Shown in pieces: positions 41,113-51,228 of a DNA stretch of 64,000 nt. The notes beneath the pieces were generated by a model. It was not told where the DNA came from. It ran no database searches and saw only the letters and a list, made by a program, of their open reading frames with translations. The position numbers and the translations under genes are program-made. This DNA comes from DASSFG01 sp035547915 (GTDB lineage: Bacteria; Planctomycetota; Planctomycetia; Pirellulales; JAICIG01), in NCBI GenBank assembly GCA_035547915.1, contig DASZTS010000039.1:62001-126000 (forward strand), in the 5' to 3' direction. Each line of letters begins with the position of its first letter. The stretch's first letter is position 1.

Positions 41113-42303
41113 TCATGCCGCGCGGCGCAGTCCGCCACGCTGTTCGCGGAGCACATTATCCAGCAACCCTACGAGTTCTCGCTCGTAGCGCTCGGCATCG
41201 AACCGAAGCGCCTGCTGGCGGGCGAGCGTCGCGGGGAACTGCCGCGGATGCGCCTCCAACCAACGCATGGCGTCGACCAGCGACTCGGCCGTTTGCTCGT
41301 GAAAGAACACGCCGGTCCCCGGTTCATCGTGGCTGGCCGCGACGACGGTTTCGGTCGCGCCGCCGCGTGCGTAGGCGATCACCGGCGCGCCGCAGGCCTG
41401 CGCCTCGACCGGTACGATGCCGAAATCTTCCTGGCCGGGAAACAATAGTGCCCGGCAACGTCGCAAGTGGTCGCGAATCACCTCGTCCGGCTGCCATCCC
41501 AGCAGCCTGGTCCGCGGGCCGGCCAGCGATCGCAACCGCCGCAGTTCCGGGCCGGTGCCGATCACCACCAACGGCCGGCCCAAGCGGCGGCAGGCGGCCA
41601 GCGCCAGTTCCGTCTTCTTGTAGGGCACGAGTGCCGAGAGACAGAGATAGAAATCCTCGCGGCGAACCGGCGCCGGGGTATAGAAATGGGTGTCGACGGG
41701 CGGATAGATGACGGTGCTCGGGCGTGCATAGCAGTCGCTGATCCGCCGGGCGATCGTCTGGCTGATCGCCACGTAATGCGTCACCCGATCGCAGGTCGCC
41801 CGGTCCCACTCGCGGATCCGATCGAGCAGCCGGTCGCGCGTCGACGACAGCATGCGTTTCGGCAGGGCAAGCGCCGTCGCCAGGAGATGGCGCCGTGTCT
41901 GTTCCTTGCCCGTCGCGTCGACGAAGTAATCGCCGCGGAGTTGCCAGGCGTAGCGCATGGGCGTGAAACAATAACAGACGTGTGGCACGCCCGCCGGAGG
42001 TTGTATTCCCTTGGCAACGGCGTGACTGAAGCTCACCACGAGGTCGATGTTCGCCGGCAGGCGTAAGCTCTCCACCGCCCGGGGCATCGCCGGCAGCCAG
42101 TAGCGATAATGTCGCTCGATCGCCGGCACGCGCTGCAAAAAGCTGGTCGTGATCCGCATCCGTTCGATCTCGGGGGCCAACCGCCCGCGCGCGTGCAGCA
42201 GTGTGAACAGTTCCGCGTCGGGAAAGCGCCGGCAGAGCGCGGCCAGGCATTTTTCGCCGCCGCGCATGCCCGTCAGCCAGTCGTGTACGATGGCAAGCTT
42301 CAT
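41113..42303 (-). CDS. family 4 glycosyltransferase
   Basis: 396 aa. GT-B fold: N-terminal acceptor domain (IVHDWLTGMRGGEKCLAALC, a Gly-Gly-x-E/K region typical of GT4 starts) and C-terminal donor domain with RRCRALLFPGQEDFGIVPVE, the EDFGIVPVEA E-x7-E motif of GT4, then AQACGAPVIAY. It transfers a sugar from a nucleotide donor, probably in exopolysaccharide or glycan synthesis, at the cytoplasmic membrane face. Its 3' end abuts the TlpA-like gene. Confidence 0.88.
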   Translation of the reverse strand: MKLAIVHDWLTGMRGGEKCLAALCRRFPDAELFTLLHARGRLAPEIERMRITTSFLQRVPAIERHYRYWLPAMPRAVESLRLPANIDLVVSFSHAVAKGIQPPAGVPHVCYCFTPMRYAWQLRGDYFVDATGKEQTRRHLLATALALPKRMLSSTRDRLLDRIREWDRATCDRVTHYVAISQTIARRISDCYARPSTVIYPPVDTHFYTPAPVRREDFYLCLSALVPYKKTELALAACRRLGRPLVVIGTGPELRRLRSLAGPRTRLLGWQPDEVIRDHLRRCRALLFPGQEDFGIVPVEAQACGAPVIAYARGGATETVVAASHDEPGTGVFFHEQTAESLVDAMRWLEAHPRQFPATLARQQALRFDAERYERELVGLLDNVLREQRGGLRRAA

Positions 42304-42516
42304 GGATAGACGATAGACAGGCCGTTTAGAGCAACCGACAACACCGGATCGAGGTCAAAAGAATCGGTGGTGTTTCACGGCCAATTTTTTGCCACGGCGC
42401 TCAGGCTTTCAGGTTTTGTCAGCCGCTCTTAGGATGGTAATGGCCTTTCTGGCACCATTTTCGTCCGCTCTTATAGTCCTTGGCGGCGGAAAGCTGAACA
42501 CCGAAAGCGGAACCAC

Positions 42517-43119
42517 GTGATCCGGGGCTTGATATTCGATCTCGACGGCACGCTTGTCGACTCGGGCCTCGACTTCGAGCGAATGCGTCTGGAGATGGGC
42601 CTGCCGTCCCAGCAACCCATCTTGGAGTCGCTCGATCGGCTCGCCGAGCCGCGGCGAAGCGAGTGCTGGACCATCCTCGAACGACACGAGCAAGCCGGCG
42701 CCGAGCGGGCCACGCTCATGCCGGGCGTGACCGAGTTACTCCAGGAGTTGGCACGACGCAACCTGCGCCGCGCCATCTTCACGCGCAACGGGCGACGGCA
42801 CACGCTGCACACCTTGGCGCGACTCGGCCTGACATTCGATACGGTCGTGGCCCGAGAGGACGCACCGCCGAAACCCGATCCGACGGGAATCTGGCAGATC
42901 TGCGAAAGTTGGAGGGTGTCGCCGGGTGAGGTGGCCATGGTCGGCGACTACCTTTTCGACATCGAGGCGGGCCGACGCGCAGGTGCGCGGACCGTCTGCT
43001 ATGCCGGCCGGCGGAACTGCGCCGAGATCGAGACGTGGGGTGCCGGCCTCGCGGTCGCCTGTTTCAGCCGCCCGCAGGAGTTGCTGGCATGGCTGGAGCA
43101 ACCGGGAGAACCGACCTAG
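42517..43119 (+). CDS. HAD-superfamily phosphatase (phosphoglycolate phosphatase-like)
   Basis: 200 aa from GTG 42517. HAD motif I FDLDGTLVDSGLD (residues 6-18), motif II-like IFTRNGRR, Lys in PPKPDPTGIW and motif IV MVGDYLFDIEAGRRAG. The cap domain is short. Substrate cannot be told from sequence; small phosphorylated metabolites are typical. Monocistronic. Confidence 0.8.
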   Translation: MIRGLIFDLDGTLVDSGLDFERMRLEMGLPSQQPILESLDRLAEPRRSECWTILERHEQAGAERATLMPGVTELLQELARRNLRRAIFTRNGRRHTLHTLARLGLTFDTVVAREDAPPKPDPTGIWQICESWRVSPGEVAMVGDYLFDIEAGRRAGARTVCYAGRRNCAEIETWGAGLAVACFSRPQELLAWLEQPGEPT

Positions 43120-43182
43120 GGTCTTTTGGGGGCATTTGCTAATATCCCGCCCCGAACGGCCTTTTCTGAGGGACGGAACTCT

Positions 43183-44256
43183 ATGTCGTCGAGTCGATGC
43201 GCCTTGTTAGCCAAGGCGGCGGGGTGCCTTTTCGGCACCATACTGGGAACAGCCACGGTCGTCGGGCAAGACGGACCGCCGCGCCGAACCGGCGCGCCGT
43301 CTCGTAATGCCGCTCCCGCGATGCGCAACGATCAACCGGGCTCCGTCTACGGACCACGCCAATCGCCGCCGCAAGCGCCTCAACGCCAAGCCGCGGTTCC
43401 ACGGCCGACTCGAGGACCGATCAATCAGTTCATGCCGCAGGTCCGACGACCGCAGGCCAGTTGGGGTCAACTGAAGCCGGCAGACGATGCGGCGCTCGAA
43501 CGCGCGCTGCAGGAGTGGGAAAAACGCAGCAGCCAGGTGGACACGCTGGAATGCACCTTCACGTGCTGGAAATACGACATCGTGGTCGGTAAGCAATCGC
43601 GGGACGGGTCGAGTTTGCCAACGCGCGTCTGCAAGGGGATTATCCGCTACGCCAAGCCCGACAAGGGCCAATACCGGATCACGGAGGAAGCCGTCAACCC
43701 GACCGAAGAAAACCTGGAATTCAAGGAAAAGGAAGACGAATACTGGGTTTGCGACGGCAATGCCGTGTACGAATTCAACCATGAGAAGAAGCAGCTCATT
43801 GAGCGGCGTCTGCCCAACGAGCTGAAGGGCAAGGCGATCTCTAACAGTCCGCTCCCCTTCGTGTTCGGCACGACGGCCGCGAAGATGCGCGAGCGCTATT
43901 GGATGCGGCTGAAGACGCCGGCCAAGCTTGCAGGCGTGGAGACCTGGCTGGAGATCGAGCCGATCTACGCGGAAGATCGAGCAAATTATCAAACGGCCAC
44001 GGTCGTGCTCCAAGACAAGACGATGTTGCCTAAGGCCGTCAGCCTGAAGCTGCCCAACGGCAATTTCACCAACTACATGTTCGATCCACCCGCGGTCAAC
44101 AATCCGTTGAAGAAGCTGCTGGGTCACTTTCAGGTTCCGCGCTTGCCCTCTGGCTGGAAGCGTCTTGTGGAAGACGCTCCCCCGCCGGCCACTCGGCCCG
44201 CCCCGCCGGGCGATGTGCAGACACTACGCGTGCAGCCGGGAATCAAGCGCAAGTAA
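43183..44256 (+). CDS. TIGR03009-like planctomycete secreted protein
   Basis: 357 aa. ATG 43183 is preferred to the earlier frame start because it begins with a signal peptide (CALLAKAAGCLFGTILGTAT). A Pro/Arg/Gln-rich spacer follows, then the family core: VDTLECTFTCWKYDIVVG, DEYWVCDGNAVYEFNHEKKQ, LPNGNFTNYMFDPPAVN. The fold resembles outer-membrane lipoprotein sorting proteins (LolA-like). Role unknown. Confidence 0.75.
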   Translation: MSSSRCALLAKAAGCLFGTILGTATVVGQDGPPRRTGAPSRNAAPAMRNDQPGSVYGPRQSPPQAPQRQAAVPRPTRGPINQFMPQVRRPQASWGQLKPADDAALERALQEWEKRSSQVDTLECTFTCWKYDIVVGKQSRDGSSLPTRVCKGIIRYAKPDKGQYRITEEAVNPTEENLEFKEKEDEYWVCDGNAVYEFNHEKKQLIERRLPNELKGKAISNSPLPFVFGTTAAKMRERYWMRLKTPAKLAGVETWLEIEPIYAEDRANYQTATVVLQDKTMLPKAVSLKLPNGNFTNYMFDPPAVNNPLKKLLGHFQVPRLPSGWKRLVEDAPPPATRPAPPGDVQTLRVQPGIKRK

Positions 44257-44602
44257 CCGGCGCGTCAGCTTTGCTGGTGAGCCGAAGGCAAGCCGCTGAC
44301 GTTCGCGCGAGATAGGATTGCCTCCTCGAACAAGTCTTGCGCGAACCAGTCTCGCGTTCCGACGGTGGTGGCGATCGACGCGGTCTGCCCATCCTACCCG
44401 ATCGCTCCCTGCGCGGGCGACTATCTGGCAAGACCGCCCAAATACCGCTCTTCGCGCCGCCCAGCAAATCGGTTAAAAGTTTCCCGCTTAACTTGCCGAA
44501 AAAAATAGGCGCCGAACACTACTCGTTCTAAGCCGGGAGCCCCTGCCGAAGCGAACTACCCCAACACTTTCGTGTCTCGGGCTCGCGTCGTCTCGGGAAC
44601 AG
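44257..44602. other. intergenic region with a terminator-like hairpin
   Basis: CGTCAGC (44263-44269) and GCTGACG (44295-44301) form a stem around an inner TTGC/GCAA pair, right after the TIGR03009-like gene; no T-run follows. Nothing else recognisable up to the glycosyltransferase start except an A-run at about 44500. Confidence 0.4.
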
Positions 44603-45439
44603 ATGCGCAACCCATCGCCACGCGGCGAAAAAATCGAAATGGTCCATAGGCCGGCGCTCGCTCCGGCCGACCACGACTTGACCGTGCTCGTCCCTTCCTA
44701 CGAAGAAGAGAGACGCTTGCCCGGCACGCTGTCGGGGTTGGCCGAGTTTCTTGACGCCTGGGGGATCGACTATCGCGTGATGGTCGTCGACGACGGCAGC
44801 CGCGATCAGACCTCGCGCATCAGCGACCGCTTCGGGCGACGGTTCTCGACGCTCAAGCTCGACCAGCACGCGGGCAAAGGCGCCGCCGTGCGGCGCGGCA
44901 TGCTGGCTGCCACCGGCCAGATCGTGGCCTTCACCGACGCCGACCTGCCCTACGACCTGACTGCTTTGCAGACCGGCTGCCATTGGATTCGCCGCGGCGA
45001 CTGCCAGGTGGTGCTCGGCGCCCGCGACCTGATCGGCGCGAGCTGCCACGTTCGACGCAAGCTTTCACGCATCGTGGCCAGCGCGGCGTTCAGGCATCTC
45101 GTGCGGGTGGCGATCTCCAAGGAAGTGACCGACACGCAATGCGGGCTGAAGATCTTCGGCCGGTCGGCCGCGGTCGATATCTTCTCGCGCAGCAGGCTCG
45201 ACGGCTTTGCCTTCGACACGGAAGTCGTGCTGCTCTGCCACCGCTTGCAGATCCCGTTCCGGCGGATCGCGGTGCGGCTGATCAACGAATATTCGTCGAC
45301 CCTTTCGGTCTCGCGGCACGGCTGGAGCATGCTCTACGACGTGGCCTCGCTGGCACTGCGAGATCGTCTCAGCGGCCGTGCCGTACCGCCGGTCCGCACG
45401 CTGCCAGCCGCTCAGAACGAGACACGCCACGCTGCTTGA
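44603..45439 (+). CDS. GT2 glycosyltransferase (dolichyl-phosphate sugar synthase-like)
   Basis: 278 aa from ATG 44603; ATG 44639 is an alternative. GT-A motifs: TVLVPSYEEERRLPGTLSGL, VMVVDDGSRDQTS (first Asp pair), AFTDADLPYD (DxD-like) and TDTQCGLKIFGRSAAVDIFS, the TqCGLK motif of dolichyl-P-glucose/mannose synthase-like enzymes. It would charge a polyprenyl phosphate carrier at the inner membrane. It is followed within 8 bases by a GT87-like gene that could use the lipid-linked sugar. Confidence 0.88.
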   Translation: MRNPSPRGEKIEMVHRPALAPADHDLTVLVPSYEEERRLPGTLSGLAEFLDAWGIDYRVMVVDDGSRDQTSRISDRFGRRFSTLKLDQHAGKGAAVRRGMLAATGQIVAFTDADLPYDLTALQTGCHWIRRGDCQVVLGARDLIGASCHVRRKLSRIVASAAFRHLVRVAISKEVTDTQCGLKIFGRSAAVDIFSRSRLDGFAFDTEVVLLCHRLQIPFRRIAVRLINEYSSTLSVSRHGWSMLYDVASLALRDRLSGRAVPPVRTLPAAQNETRHAA

Positions 45440-45446
45440 GGTCAGG

Positions 45447-46700
45447 ATGCTGCCGACGAAGCCGGTCGCCGGACGACTGCATGGGTTGCGTCTTCCTCCC
45501 GACTGGCCGACCATCGCGCGTGGCGCTTGGGTCTGCGCGGTCGTCGGGTTGACGATCTACGCCTTCTGCCTGCCGTACGCTCATACCGTCTACGACGTCT
45601 ACCTCCGGGCCGCGCGGCTCTGGCTCGAAGGCCAAGACATCTACGTTCCCGGGCGCGAATACTATCGCTACAGCCCGTTGTTCGCCGTGTCGCTGACTCC
45701 GCTGGCCCTGCTGCCCGACGGCGCGAGCGCCGCTGCCTGGAAGCTGATCAACTGCGGCGTCTTCGCCTGGGGCCTGTATATCTGCGCGCGGCGCCTCACG
45801 CCGCGGCGCTGGTCGGCCGACGAGGTGTCGGCCGCGATGCTGCTCGTTCTGCCACTGGCGATGCACAGTCTCTACAACAGCCAGGCCAACCTGCTGATGC
45901 TCGGTTCGCTCTTGCTCGGGCTGGTGGCGGCCGGCGAAGACAAGTGGAATCGCGCGGCGATCTGGATCGCCTGGGCCACGCTCATCAAGGGCTATCCACT
46001 CGCGCTGGCCATGCTGCTTATCGGTCTCTTTCCGCGGCAGTTCGCCCTGCGGTATGTGCTGTCGCTGTCGGGCGGCCTGTTGCTGCCGTTCGCCACCCAA
46101 CGGCCGTCGGTGGTCGTCATGCAGTATCAGAGTTGGTTCGTCCACCTGCGCGACAGCACCGAGATGATGCGCGAACGCCTGCGTTCGATCGACCAGTTGT
46201 TCGTGGTCTATGGTCAGCCGATCTCCGAACGCACCTTCGCCCTGCTCGGGCTGATCGCCGGAGCGGCGGTAATGCTGATCTGCCTCAGCATCGCACGGCG
46301 GACTTGCGACCGTCGCGAAGTTATCTTCCAGACGCTCCTGTGGTTCTCACTGTGGGTTGTGCTCTTCGGACCGGCCACCGAATCGTGTACCTATGTGGCC
46401 GCCGCGCCGGCCATTACCTGGGCGCTCGTGGAAGTGTGGCACCGTCGTGCGCCTTGGCCCGAGCGAGCCCTGCTCGTCGGCAGCCTGTTGATGATGGGGC
46501 CGATGGTCACGGACATGTTCGGCAAAACCGTTCGCAATTTTTCCAACGAACATGGCAGCCAACCGATCGGCGGGCTCATCTTGCTCGCCTGGTTGGCCGT
46601 CGAGTGGCGGCGCCGTGCGAAGACCGCCGGCCGCGATGCCCAGGCGTTGCCGTCGCCGAGCGAAGGGATGATGGAGCACCACGCCCGGAGCGCAGCATGA
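45447..46700 (+). CDS. GT87-like polyprenyl-linked mannosyltransferase (DUF2029)
   Basis: 417 aa from ATG 45447, with about ten membrane helices, including GAWVCAVVGLTIYAFCL, LLGLVAAGE, AMLLIGLF and LLGLIAGAAVMLICLSI. The first loop carries YDVYLRAARLWLEGQDIYVP then YYRYSPLFA, typical of the DUF2029/GT-C family. It probably moves a sugar from a polyprenyl donor to an envelope glycan outside the inner membrane. Operon with the GT2 gene and the deacetylase. Confidence 0.75.
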   Translation: MLPTKPVAGRLHGLRLPPDWPTIARGAWVCAVVGLTIYAFCLPYAHTVYDVYLRAARLWLEGQDIYVPGREYYRYSPLFAVSLTPLALLPDGASAAAWKLINCGVFAWGLYICARRLTPRRWSADEVSAAMLLVLPLAMHSLYNSQANLLMLGSLLLGLVAAGEDKWNRAAIWIAWATLIKGYPLALAMLLIGLFPRQFALRYVLSLSGGLLLPFATQRPSVVVMQYQSWFVHLRDSTEMMRERLRSIDQLFVVYGQPISERTFALLGLIAGAAVMLICLSIARRTCDRREVIFQTLLWFSLWVVLFGPATESCTYVAAAPAITWALVEVWHRRAPWPERALLVGSLLMMGPMVTDMFGKTVRNFSNEHGSQPIGGLILLAWLAVEWRRRAKTAGRDAQALPSPSEGMMEHHARSAA

Positions 46701-47734
46701 ACGGCGCGCCGACCGCGGGTCTCTCGGTGCCCCGTTCTCTCGTACTCCACGCCGACGATTTCGGACTCAACACGGCGGTGACGCATGGCATCGTGCGTGG
46801 GTTTGAGGAGGGATTGCTGACCAGCACCTCGTTGTTGGCCAACGCGCCCGCCGCCGTGGAAGCCGCCGACGCCTGGCGGCATCTCGAAGAGCGGCGCCGC
46901 GCCGGCCGGATCGTGTCCGCCGGCAAACGCGTTTCTCTCGGCGAGCCCTCGTTGCCGTTCGACCTGGGCGTACACTTAAATCTGACACAGGGCCGGCCCT
47001 TGACCGGGCCACAGTTTCCCGAAGAGCTGCTCGACTCGGCGGGCCGCTTGTTGCCGCCCGGGCGGCTCTTTCCCAGGCTGTTGCTGACCGGCCGACGATA
47101 TGGGCCGGCCGTGGAGCGCGAACTCGCCGCGCAGATCGAGTGGTTGCTCGACCGCGGCTTGCGGCCGACACACCTCAACGGCCACCAGTATGTCGAGATG
47201 ATGCCCGTCGTGTCGGGACTGGCGCCCGAGCTGGCTCGGCGTTATGCCGTGTCACACGTGCGGGCCGCGCGCGAACCGGGGCACTGGCGCACCAGCTTGC
47301 GGCCCGGGCTCCGCCTGTCAAACTGGTGCCTGGCTTTCGTCAAGCGTCGATTCGCTGGGCGCTGGTGCCGTAAGCTCGACGCGGCCGGCGTCTCGCACGC
47401 GGATGCGTTCTTCGGTGCCTCGCACGCGGGGTGCATCGATGCGGACCTCTTGCGACGATTCTTGCACATTGCGGGCGCGCCCGCGCGCAATGCGGCCGGC
47501 TCACTTAACGCGGGTGCTCCCCGCGTTATCGAAATCGCCCTGCATCCGGGCGATCGGCCGGCTGAAATGAGGCGCGACTTATTGTCCGACGGCTGGCACG
47601 ATCCGTTGGCGACGGCCCGGGCGGCCGAGCTCGAATTGCTCTGCTCGACCGAATTGGTCGCGGCGATCGCCTCGGCCGGCCTGGCGCTTGGCCGGCTGGC
47701 GGTTGCATCCCATAAAGCGTCGCGGGCTGCCTGA
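46697..47734 (+). CDS. ChbG/YdjC-like carbohydrate deacetylase
   Basis: 345 aa; its ATG overlaps the previous TGA. Motifs of the YdjC/ChbG/HpnK family: LVLHADDFGLNTAVTHGIVR (metal-binding ADD), FDLGVHLNLTQGRPL (HxN), RPTHLNGHQYVEMMP (HLNGHQ) and EIALHPGD (HPGD). Hydrolyses N-acetyl groups from sugars or glycan-lipids. Context with two glycosyltransferases suggests tailoring of the same glycan. Confidence 0.85.
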   Translation: MNGAPTAGLSVPRSLVLHADDFGLNTAVTHGIVRGFEEGLLTSTSLLANAPAAVEAADAWRHLEERRRAGRIVSAGKRVSLGEPSLPFDLGVHLNLTQGRPLTGPQFPEELLDSAGRLLPPGRLFPRLLLTGRRYGPAVERELAAQIEWLLDRGLRPTHLNGHQYVEMMPVVSGLAPELARRYAVSHVRAAREPGHWRTSLRPGLRLSNWCLAFVKRRFAGRWCRKLDAAGVSHADAFFGASHAGCIDADLLRRFLHIAGAPARNAAGSLNAGAPRVIEIALHPGDRPAEMRRDLLSDGWHDPLATARAAELELLCSTELVAAIASAGLALGRLAVASHKASRAA

Positions 47735-47838
47735 ACGCACCCTCCGTGTGGGGCTCGCCTCTTGTTGGACTTTCGGCGAGCGCCTAGAATCACGCATCCT
47801 ATTTTCTGCGCGTGGCCTTCCAGGCTCGGACGACTGAC

Positions 47839-48774
47839 ATGCCGCGAAAAGTGATTCTCGACGTCGACCCGGGCATCGACGACGCCGTGGCCATGGCGCT
47901 GGCGCTCTTCGATCCGCGTCTGGAAGTCGTGGCCATCACCGCCGTGGCCGGTAATGTCTCGGCCGAGCAGGCCACCCGGAACGTGCAGGCCATCGTCGAG
48001 CAACTCGATCCGCCGCGGTTGCCGCGGATCGGCGCGGCCGTACACCCTGAGCGGGATCCGCTGGTCGATTCACGCCATATCTTCGGCGCCGACGGGCTCG
48101 GCAACAGCGATTTTCCCGTCGCCGAGTTGCACCACCTGCACCCGTCCGACAAGGTCATCACCGACGAGATCCGCAAGTCGCCCGATGCCGTAACCATTCT
48201 CGCGCTCGGGCCGCTGACCAACCTGGCGACGGTCTTTCGCCGCGATCCGTCGCTGGCCGAACAGGTCGGGCAACTGATCATCATGGGCGGCACGTTGCGC
48301 GGGCCGGGCAATGTCACGCCGGCGGCGGAGTTCAATATCTACTGCGACCCGGTCGCCGCCCGCGACGTGTTTCGGTCGAAGACGACCAAGACGCTCATCC
48401 CGCTCGACATCAGCGATCAGGTGGTGATGACGTTCGACCTGCTCGATCAGCTTCCCGACGAGTCGACCCATCTCGGTACTCTACTGCGGCGCATCCTCCC
48501 CTATTCCTTCCGCGCGCATCGGCAGTTGTTCGGCCTGGAGGGGACCTACCTCCACGATCCCGTCGCCCTGATGGCCCTGCTCGAGCCGGGCCTGTTCGAG
48601 ACCGAGCGGTTGGCGGGCGATGTGGAAGTGCAAGGCGAGCTGACGCTGGGAGCCACCGTCTTCGATCGCCGCTCCGCGCCCCAGTGGCGGCCCAACATCG
48701 ACGTCGCCACCTCGGTCGATAGTGCCGGCGTGATCGCCGCCATCATGCGCGGCTTGCAGCAAGCGGCACAGTAG
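47839..48774 (+). CDS. inosine-uridine-preferring nucleoside hydrolase
   Basis: 311 aa from ATG 47839. The family signature VILDVDPGIDDAVAMALAL gives the Ca-binding DxDxxxDD cluster at the N-terminus; ITAVAGNVS (second strand), ILALGPLTNLA and YLHDPVALMALL (late Asp) follow. Hydrolyses the N-glycosidic bond of nucleosides for base salvage. Cytoplasmic. Followed by the copper ATPase gene after about 50 bases. Confidence 0.88.
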   Translation: MPRKVILDVDPGIDDAVAMALALFDPRLEVVAITAVAGNVSAEQATRNVQAIVEQLDPPRLPRIGAAVHPERDPLVDSRHIFGADGLGNSDFPVAELHHLHPSDKVITDEIRKSPDAVTILALGPLTNLATVFRRDPSLAEQVGQLIIMGGTLRGPGNVTPAAEFNIYCDPVAARDVFRSKTTKTLIPLDISDQVVMTFDLLDQLPDESTHLGTLLRRILPYSFRAHRQLFGLEGTYLHDPVALMALLEPGLFETERLAGDVEVQGELTLGATVFDRRSAPQWRPNIDVATSVDSAGVIAAIMRGLQQAAQ

Positions 48775-48823
48775 CTGCTTCGCCGGGTAGAACGTAATCC
48801 CGACGAAGAAAGTGGGTGTCGAA

Positions 48824-51127
48824 ATGGCAGTCGATCCTGTCTGCCACATGCAGGTCGATGAAGCGACGGCGCTGCGGGCCGAGCGTGGCGGCCAGACATA
48901 TTACTTCTGCTGTGAGCACTGCCGCCGCAAGTTCTTAGACCCTGCCAAATCGGCCGCCGGGCCGGCCGTCATGCAGTTGCACGGCCTTGAGCCGCCGTCC
49001 GAAAGCGGGAAGGTGAACGTCTATACCTGCCCGATGCATCCCGAGGTCGAGCAGGAAAGCCCCGGCGCGTGCCCCAAGTGCGGCATGGACCTGGAGCCGA
49101 AATACGCCGTCCAGGAGGAAGACGATCACGAGTTGGTCGGCATGTCCCGACGGTTCTGGTTGGCAGTGGTGTTGGGGGTGCCAGTCGTCCTGCTGGCGAT
49201 GCTTCCGATGCTCGACGTGCCGCTCGCTCACTGGCTCCCGCCAGCGGCCATTCGTTACACCGAACTACTGCTGAGCGCGCCGGTTGTGCTCTGGGCGGGA
49301 TGGCCCTTCTTCGTGCGCGGCTGGCGGTCGATCGTGACGTGGAACCTCAATATGTTCACGCTCATCGCGCTCGGCACCGGCGTCACCTGGTGCTACAGCC
49401 TGGCGGTCACGCTGGTGCCCGACCTGGTGCCGGACGTGTTCCGCGAACACGGCGAGGTGCCCGTTTATTTCGAGGCGGCGGTTGTCATCACGGCTTTGGT
49501 TCTATTGGGGCAGGTGCTCGAACTGCGAGCACGGCGTCGCACGGGCGAGGCTGTGCGGGAATTGCTATCGTTGGCCCCACCGACCGCCCGGCTGGTGACC
49601 GAGGGCGAAGAGCGCGACGTGCCGTTGGAACAGGTTCGCCGGGGCGACCGATTGCGGATCAGGCCGGGTGACAAGGTGCCCGTCGATGCCGAGGTGATCG
49701 AAGGGCAGAGCCGGATCGACGAATCGATGATTCGGGGCGAGCCCACGCCGATCGAAAAGAGACCCGGCGACGAGGTGATCGGCGGCACCGTCAACACGAG
49801 CGGCACGCTGATCGTGCGGGCCACTCGGGTTGGCGACGAAACGGTACTCGCGCAGATCGTGCGGATGGTTGCCGAGGCGCAGCGGAGTCGAGCACCGATC
49901 CAGCGGCTGGCCGACGCGGTGGCGGCGTATTTTGTGCCAGCGGTTGTGTGCGTTGCACTGGTCACGTTCCTCGTGTGGTGGTGGTGGGCACCCGAGCAGC
50001 CGGCTCTCGCGTTTGCACTGATCAACGCCGTGGCCGTCTTGATGATCGCCTGCCCGTGCGCGTTGGGACTGGCCACACCGATGTCAATCATGGTCGGTGT
50101 GGGCCGCGGTGCGCACGAGGGTGTGCTCGTCAAGGACGCGGCGCAGCTCGAGAGGCTGGAAACGATCGATGTGCTCATCGTCGATAAGACGGGTACGCTC
50201 ACGGAGGGCCGGCCGGCCCTTATCCGCCTGCTGCCGTTGGACGACTTGTCGCAGGCCGATCTGTTGCGGTTGGCCGGCTCGGTAGAGCAGCCGAGCGAAC
50301 ACCCGCTGGGAACTGCGATCGTCGAGCGGGCACGGCAAGAAGGCGTTGCGTTGGCGCGTGTCGACGAGTTTGCCGCCGTTACCGGGCGCGGCGTGCAAGG
50401 TCGGATCGAAGGGGTCATGGTCCGCGTGGGCAACCAGGCATTCCTCGGCGAACACGGCATAGCCGGCTTCGATCGGTTCACCGACGAAGCCGGCCCGCTC
50501 GCGGCCGCCGGTGCCACAGTCATGTATGTTGCTGCCGACCAGAGGCTCGTCGGATTGATCGCCGTCACCGATCCGATCAAGCGCACCACGCCCGATGCCG
50601 TCCGCGCGCTGCATGCCCTGGGCTTGAAGATTGTGATGCTCACGGGAGACGAAGAAAGAACCGCCCGCGGTGTCGCCGTCCAACTCGGCACCGACGAGTT
50701 TGGGGCGGGTCTGACGCCGCAGGAGAAACACGATCGCGTGCTGCGTTTCCGCCGCGAGGGTCGACGCGTGGCGATGGCCGGCGACGGCATCAACGATGCG
50801 CCGGCACTGGCGGCGGCTGACGTGGGCATCGCCATGGGCACCGGCGCCGACGTGGCCATCGAAGCGGCCGGCATCACGCTGCTACACGGAGACCTGGCCG
50901 GCATCACCAAAGCGATCTGGCTCAGCCGGCGCGTCATGCGCAATATCCGGCAGAACCTGCTGTTCGCCTTCGTTTACAACCTGCTGGGCGTGCCGGTGGC
51001 CGCGGGCGTGCTCTATCCGTTATTCGGCATTCTGCTGAGCCCGATGTTCGCCGCCGCGGCCATGAGCCTGAGTTCGGTCTCGGTCATCGCCAACGCATTG
51101 CGGCTGCGCCGAGTACGGCTGGGATAG
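48824..51127 (+). CDS. copA: copper-type P1B ATPase with YHS and CPxCG metal-binding N-terminus
   Basis: 767 aa from ATG 48824. The N-terminus is a YHS domain (DPVCHMQVDEAT, YYFCCEHCRRKF) followed by a heavy-metal-binding segment YTCPMHPEVEQESPGACPKC then GMDLEPK. Eight membrane helices flank the ATPase core: TGE-like IRGEPTP, CPC in IACPCALGLATP, phosphorylation site DKTGTLTEG, HP in SEHPLG, and AGDGINDAPALAAADVGIAM. Exports Cu(I) or a similar soft metal across the inner membrane. The YHS and CPMHP modules probably receive or sense metal. Confidence 0.93.
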   Translation: MAVDPVCHMQVDEATALRAERGGQTYYFCCEHCRRKFLDPAKSAAGPAVMQLHGLEPPSESGKVNVYTCPMHPEVEQESPGACPKCGMDLEPKYAVQEEDDHELVGMSRRFWLAVVLGVPVVLLAMLPMLDVPLAHWLPPAAIRYTELLLSAPVVLWAGWPFFVRGWRSIVTWNLNMFTLIALGTGVTWCYSLAVTLVPDLVPDVFREHGEVPVYFEAAVVITALVLLGQVLELRARRRTGEAVRELLSLAPPTARLVTEGEERDVPLEQVRRGDRLRIRPGDKVPVDAEVIEGQSRIDESMIRGEPTPIEKRPGDEVIGGTVNTSGTLIVRATRVGDETVLAQIVRMVAEAQRSRAPIQRLADAVAAYFVPAVVCVALVTFLVWWWWAPEQPALAFALINAVAVLMIACPCALGLATPMSIMVGVGRGAHEGVLVKDAAQLERLETIDVLIVDKTGTLTEGRPALIRLLPLDDLSQADLLRLAGSVEQPSEHPLGTAIVERARQEGVALARVDEFAAVTGRGVQGRIEGVMVRVGNQAFLGEHGIAGFDRFTDEAGPLAAAGATVMYVAADQRLVGLIAVTDPIKRTTPDAVRALHALGLKIVMLTGDEERTARGVAVQLGTDEFGAGLTPQEKHDRVLRFRREGRRVAMAGDGINDAPALAAADVGIAMGTGADVAIEAAGITLLHGDLAGITKAIWLSRRVMRNIRQNLLFAFVYNLLGVPVAAGVLYPLFGILLSPMFAAAAMSLSSVSVIANALRLRRVRLG

Positions 51128-51228
51128 CGGGATAAGCGCGTGGCCGGTCGGCCCCTCCTGTGCGTCGCGGGCGAATCGGCAATGTAACCATCGCCGCGCA
51201 ACCCGGCACAGAGTGGACGAGGCACGGA

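Noticed and set aside
45527..46696. N-terminal 390 codons of the plus-strand frame leading into the ChbG-like gene
   Set aside because: This is the out-of-frame reading of the GT87-like membrane protein; the deacetylase starts at ATG 46697, overlapping that gene's stop.
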